Shown here one piece after another: positions 61,573 through 64,000 of a DNA stretch of 64,000 nucleotides. The translations under genes and the position numbers were made by a program. The notes under the pieces were generated by a model. It searched no databases. It saw nothing but the letters and a program-made list of their open reading frames with translations, and had not been told where the DNA came from. Source of the DNA: Nannobrachium achirus (Eukaryota > Chordata > Actinopteri > Myctophiformes > Myctophidae); contig OY997647.1 of NCBI GenBank assembly GCA_963921795.1, forward strand, positions 55,737,003-55,801,002. The letters run 5' to 3'. The number at the start of each line of letters is the position of its first letter. Positions within the stretch are counted from its first letter, which is position 1.

Positions 61573-62886
61573 TGTGGCTGCTGTAGTGTAGTGGTCAGTG
61601 CCTGTGCCTGGTATACGGATGGTTGTCAGTTTAAACCCCACATCGGGTTGAGTTGATGTTAATATCCTGGATGCCATGGTATGTGCATATGTCAAACTCT
61701 TTAATGTTGACACGTCTGATCTAACTCCAGATCACGTTCATGTTTAAAATGAGCCCCACAACTACTGTAGATTTACATGAAACTTTTTCTTTTTCCTTTT
61801 CTTTTTTTTTTAAAATGACAAGTCCATTATGTGTGGCTGCCGTAGTGTAGTGGTCAGTGCCTGTGCCTGGTATACGGATGGTTGTCAGTTCAAACCCCAC
61901 ATCGGGTTGAGTTGAGGTTAATATCCTGGATGCCCATGGTATGTGCATATGTCAAACTCTTTAATGTTGACACGTCTGATCTAACTCCAGATCACGTTCA
62001 TGTTTAAAATGAGCCCCACAACTACTGTAGATTTACATGAAACTTTTTCTTTTCTTTTTTTTTTAAAATGACAGGTCCATAATGTGTGACTGCCGTAGTG
62101 TAGTGGTCAGTGCCTGTGCCTGGTATACAGATGGTTGGCAGTTCAAGCCCCACGTCGGGTTGAGTTGATGTTAACATCCTGGATGCCCATGGCATGTGCA
62201 TATGTCAAACTCTAATGTTGACACGTCTGATCTAGCTCCAGATCACGTTCATGTTTAAAATGAGCCCTTCTCTACCGGCTGTTTTTTCTGTTTTGAGTAA
62301 AATGAGCCCTTCTCTACCGGCTGTTTTTTTCTGTTTTGAGTAAAAGAAAATATGATCACTCGGAAATGTCAGAAATACTCAGATTACATTTACTCAGATT
62401 GATTTCACCCCAAGCCTCCAAAATATAAAAAATAAATCAATAAAATCAAGACACTCAGCCTACATAGAACTTTTTTTTTTTAAACAAACATGGTTAACAG
62501 ATCCTGTGGCTGCCTAGTGTAGTGGTCAGGGCATATGCCTTTCATGCAGAAGGTCGTTGGATCGAATCCCGCTTGGGGTTTATATAAGCATAATACCATG
62601 ACATTTGGTAGACTTTACAGTTTGGTTCCTTGAACAATGTCTGATATGGAGCCTTCCTAAAAATGTCCCCCAACCCCCCTTGATGCGTATTTTAATATCC
62701 GCCATTACTAAATAATGTATTTTGCATCATAAATCCTGAAACAAGCATTATAATACAAACTGTCATGTCTACACCTATGTTGTGATTTTCAAGGATTGCA
62801 ATGATATCATGTACCAGCTCCAGTGGCCTAGTGGTTTGAGTGTCTGCCCTGAGACTAGGAGATCCGGGTTCAAACCCGGGTCACGT
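61573..62886 (+). repeat. Triplicated T1 then T2 and T3, unit 4
   Basis: T1 occurs three times in a row (about 61574, 61837 and 62086), each preceded by a T-rich tract and followed by TTGAGTTGATGTTAA or TTGAGTTGAGGTTAA. T2 (about 62505) and T3 (about 62808) follow. It shows local T1 amplification. Confidence 0.75.
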
Positions 62887-63919
62887 CATACCAAAGATTC
62901 TAAAAAATGGGACCCAGTGCCTCCCTGCTTGAAACTCAGCATCAAGGGTTGGATTGGGGGTAACTCCCTGCGACATACTAGCGTCATGATGTACTTGTAC
63001 ATCAAGCTGCCTTACGCTACAGAAACAGGAGATAGGCTCCCGCCCTATGAGATTCATAGCCTGGCTGATTCATATGGTCTTCATAGCTCAGCAAGGCTTA
63101 CTATGTACATCATCAAACTGTCCAGGTGCATAGTATCACAGTTTTTTTATGTCTGTTGCATATAGGCCTACAGTCTTTTGCATACATGTTGTGTAGAGGC
63201 CAATTTGTGCTTTTACCTATAACCACCGATTAGTGTAAAACTTTGTATGCACACTTCCCAGAGGCCAAGGAAAAACCTGTGCCCTGCATTTTTCACATCT
63301 GCCATTTATAGCGCCACCAGAAGGCCGACTTACAGTATGTAAAACACATTCTTCGATATTACTCCTTCCGATTTTATCCGAAAATCACACAAATCAGTAC
63401 ACAGTAGTCTCTACAGTGATGTAATCATGACAGATTTGTCAGATATCATATTCTATCTAATTGGCTAACATTGAATTCCAAGGTTTGCAGGATTGCTCCT
63501 TTTTGAACAAAATGTCTCAAATCATGAACGTAGCCTGCTATGTGTGTGAAATTTTGCACACACATTCCCACTAGGCCAAGGAACAGATGCCACCCTTCTC
63601 ACATTGGCCTGTTATAGCGCCACCAGCGGGTCAATTTTTGCAAAACACATTTTTGGAACAAAATGCTTCAAATCCTGCATGCAGCGTACGGTTGCCGTGA
63701 AAGGCCCAAGAACACGTGGCACCCTTTTCACTTTGGCCTATTATAGAGTCACCACTAGGCCAAAAAAAACCTACCTGACCTGCCGGAGTCCTGTTCGGAA
63801 GAACACTGCTTCTAGTTTTTCTTTGATGTCTCTTTGCTTTCCCTTGATGCCTTTTTGCTTTCCTGCTTTTTATGCCTTGGCCACTTTATCGCTGCTTGCA
63901 GCTATATTTATTATTATTA

Positions 63920-64000
63920 TTCCGCCACTTTTTCTCTAGCGGCTAGACCGTGCAGTCGCTTTTTACGAAACTCGGCAGTATGGCAGAGGACTATGCCAAA
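63920..64000 (+). repeat. Large array unit 5, start only
   Basis: TTCCGCCACTTTTTCTCTAG and the first head sequence; cut by the window end, so the array continues to the right. Confidence 0.9.

Larger units (their letters stand above)
57743..63919 (+). repeat. Large array unit 4 (tRNA-like cassette, expanded)
   Basis: Head with two 450-bp subrepeats (from about 57800 and 58247), diverged third and fourth copies, then tRNA-like sets, a return to head-type sequence at about 61277-61500, more tRNA-like modules, and the common tail (about 63180-63910). No 2.6-kb insert. Confidence 0.9.

Noticed and set aside
52484..62886. Functional tRNA genes
   Set aside because: A/B boxes are present, but stems are mismatched, no clear T-run terminators are seen, and all copies lie inside a repeat.

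Overview
The window looks like nuclear DNA from a ray-finned (teleost) fish. The evidence is split exons with GT-AG borders, L2-type LINE remnants, a Ty3/gypsy retrotransposon, tRNA-derived SINE-like modules, many foldback DNA elements, long CA/GT microsatellites and a FIIND-CARD inflammasome-type gene. Genes are sparse; most of the 64 kb is repeat.

Layout: 0.7-5.5 kb holds the 3' part of a FIIND-CARD (NLRP1/CARD8-like) gene on the + strand. 5.6-7.1 kb is a decayed LINE. 8.2-9.2 kb is a GC-richer, promoter-like stretch followed by a duplicated short ORF. 9.5-13.1 kb holds three foldback elements that share one core. 13.16-17.83 kb is a nearly intact but coding-dead Ty3/gypsy element with almost identical LTRs and a 5-bp target duplication. 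18.4-18.9 kb is a CTGTA-rich minisatellite. 20.1-20.7 kb is a LINE reverse transcriptase fragment. 21.1-25.2 kb is one copy of a segmental duplication, carrying three later insertions whose empty sites can be read in the second copy at 40.0-42.5 kb. 25.4-25.9 kb is an antisense LINE fragment.

The middle contains two recognisable host genes facing apart. On the - strand at 28.6-32.3 kb are the first coding exons of a bag6-like gene (ubiquitin-like domain), with an in-frame TAG in exon 3 and no later exons found. Its intron carries a 37-bp minisatellite in which each unit holds a perfect SRF CArG box. On the + strand at 34.8-38.5 kb is a complete five-exon RGS-domain gene (R4/RGS3-like), with a foldback element just after the stop codon.

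From 42.8 kb to the end is a tandem array of a large repeat unit with starts at 42824, 47091, 50924, 57743 and 63920. All units share head and tail modules but carry one of two different internal cassettes. Units 1 and 2 hold a TATA-box, spliced, polyadenylation-signal-bearing transcription-unit candidate. Units 3 and 4 hold sets of three different tRNA-like modules. Unit 1 also has a 426-bp hAT-like insertion with an 8-bp target duplication that is absent from unit 2. This array is the best candidate for an undescribed system in the window. All calls come from reading the sequence only; no database search was run.
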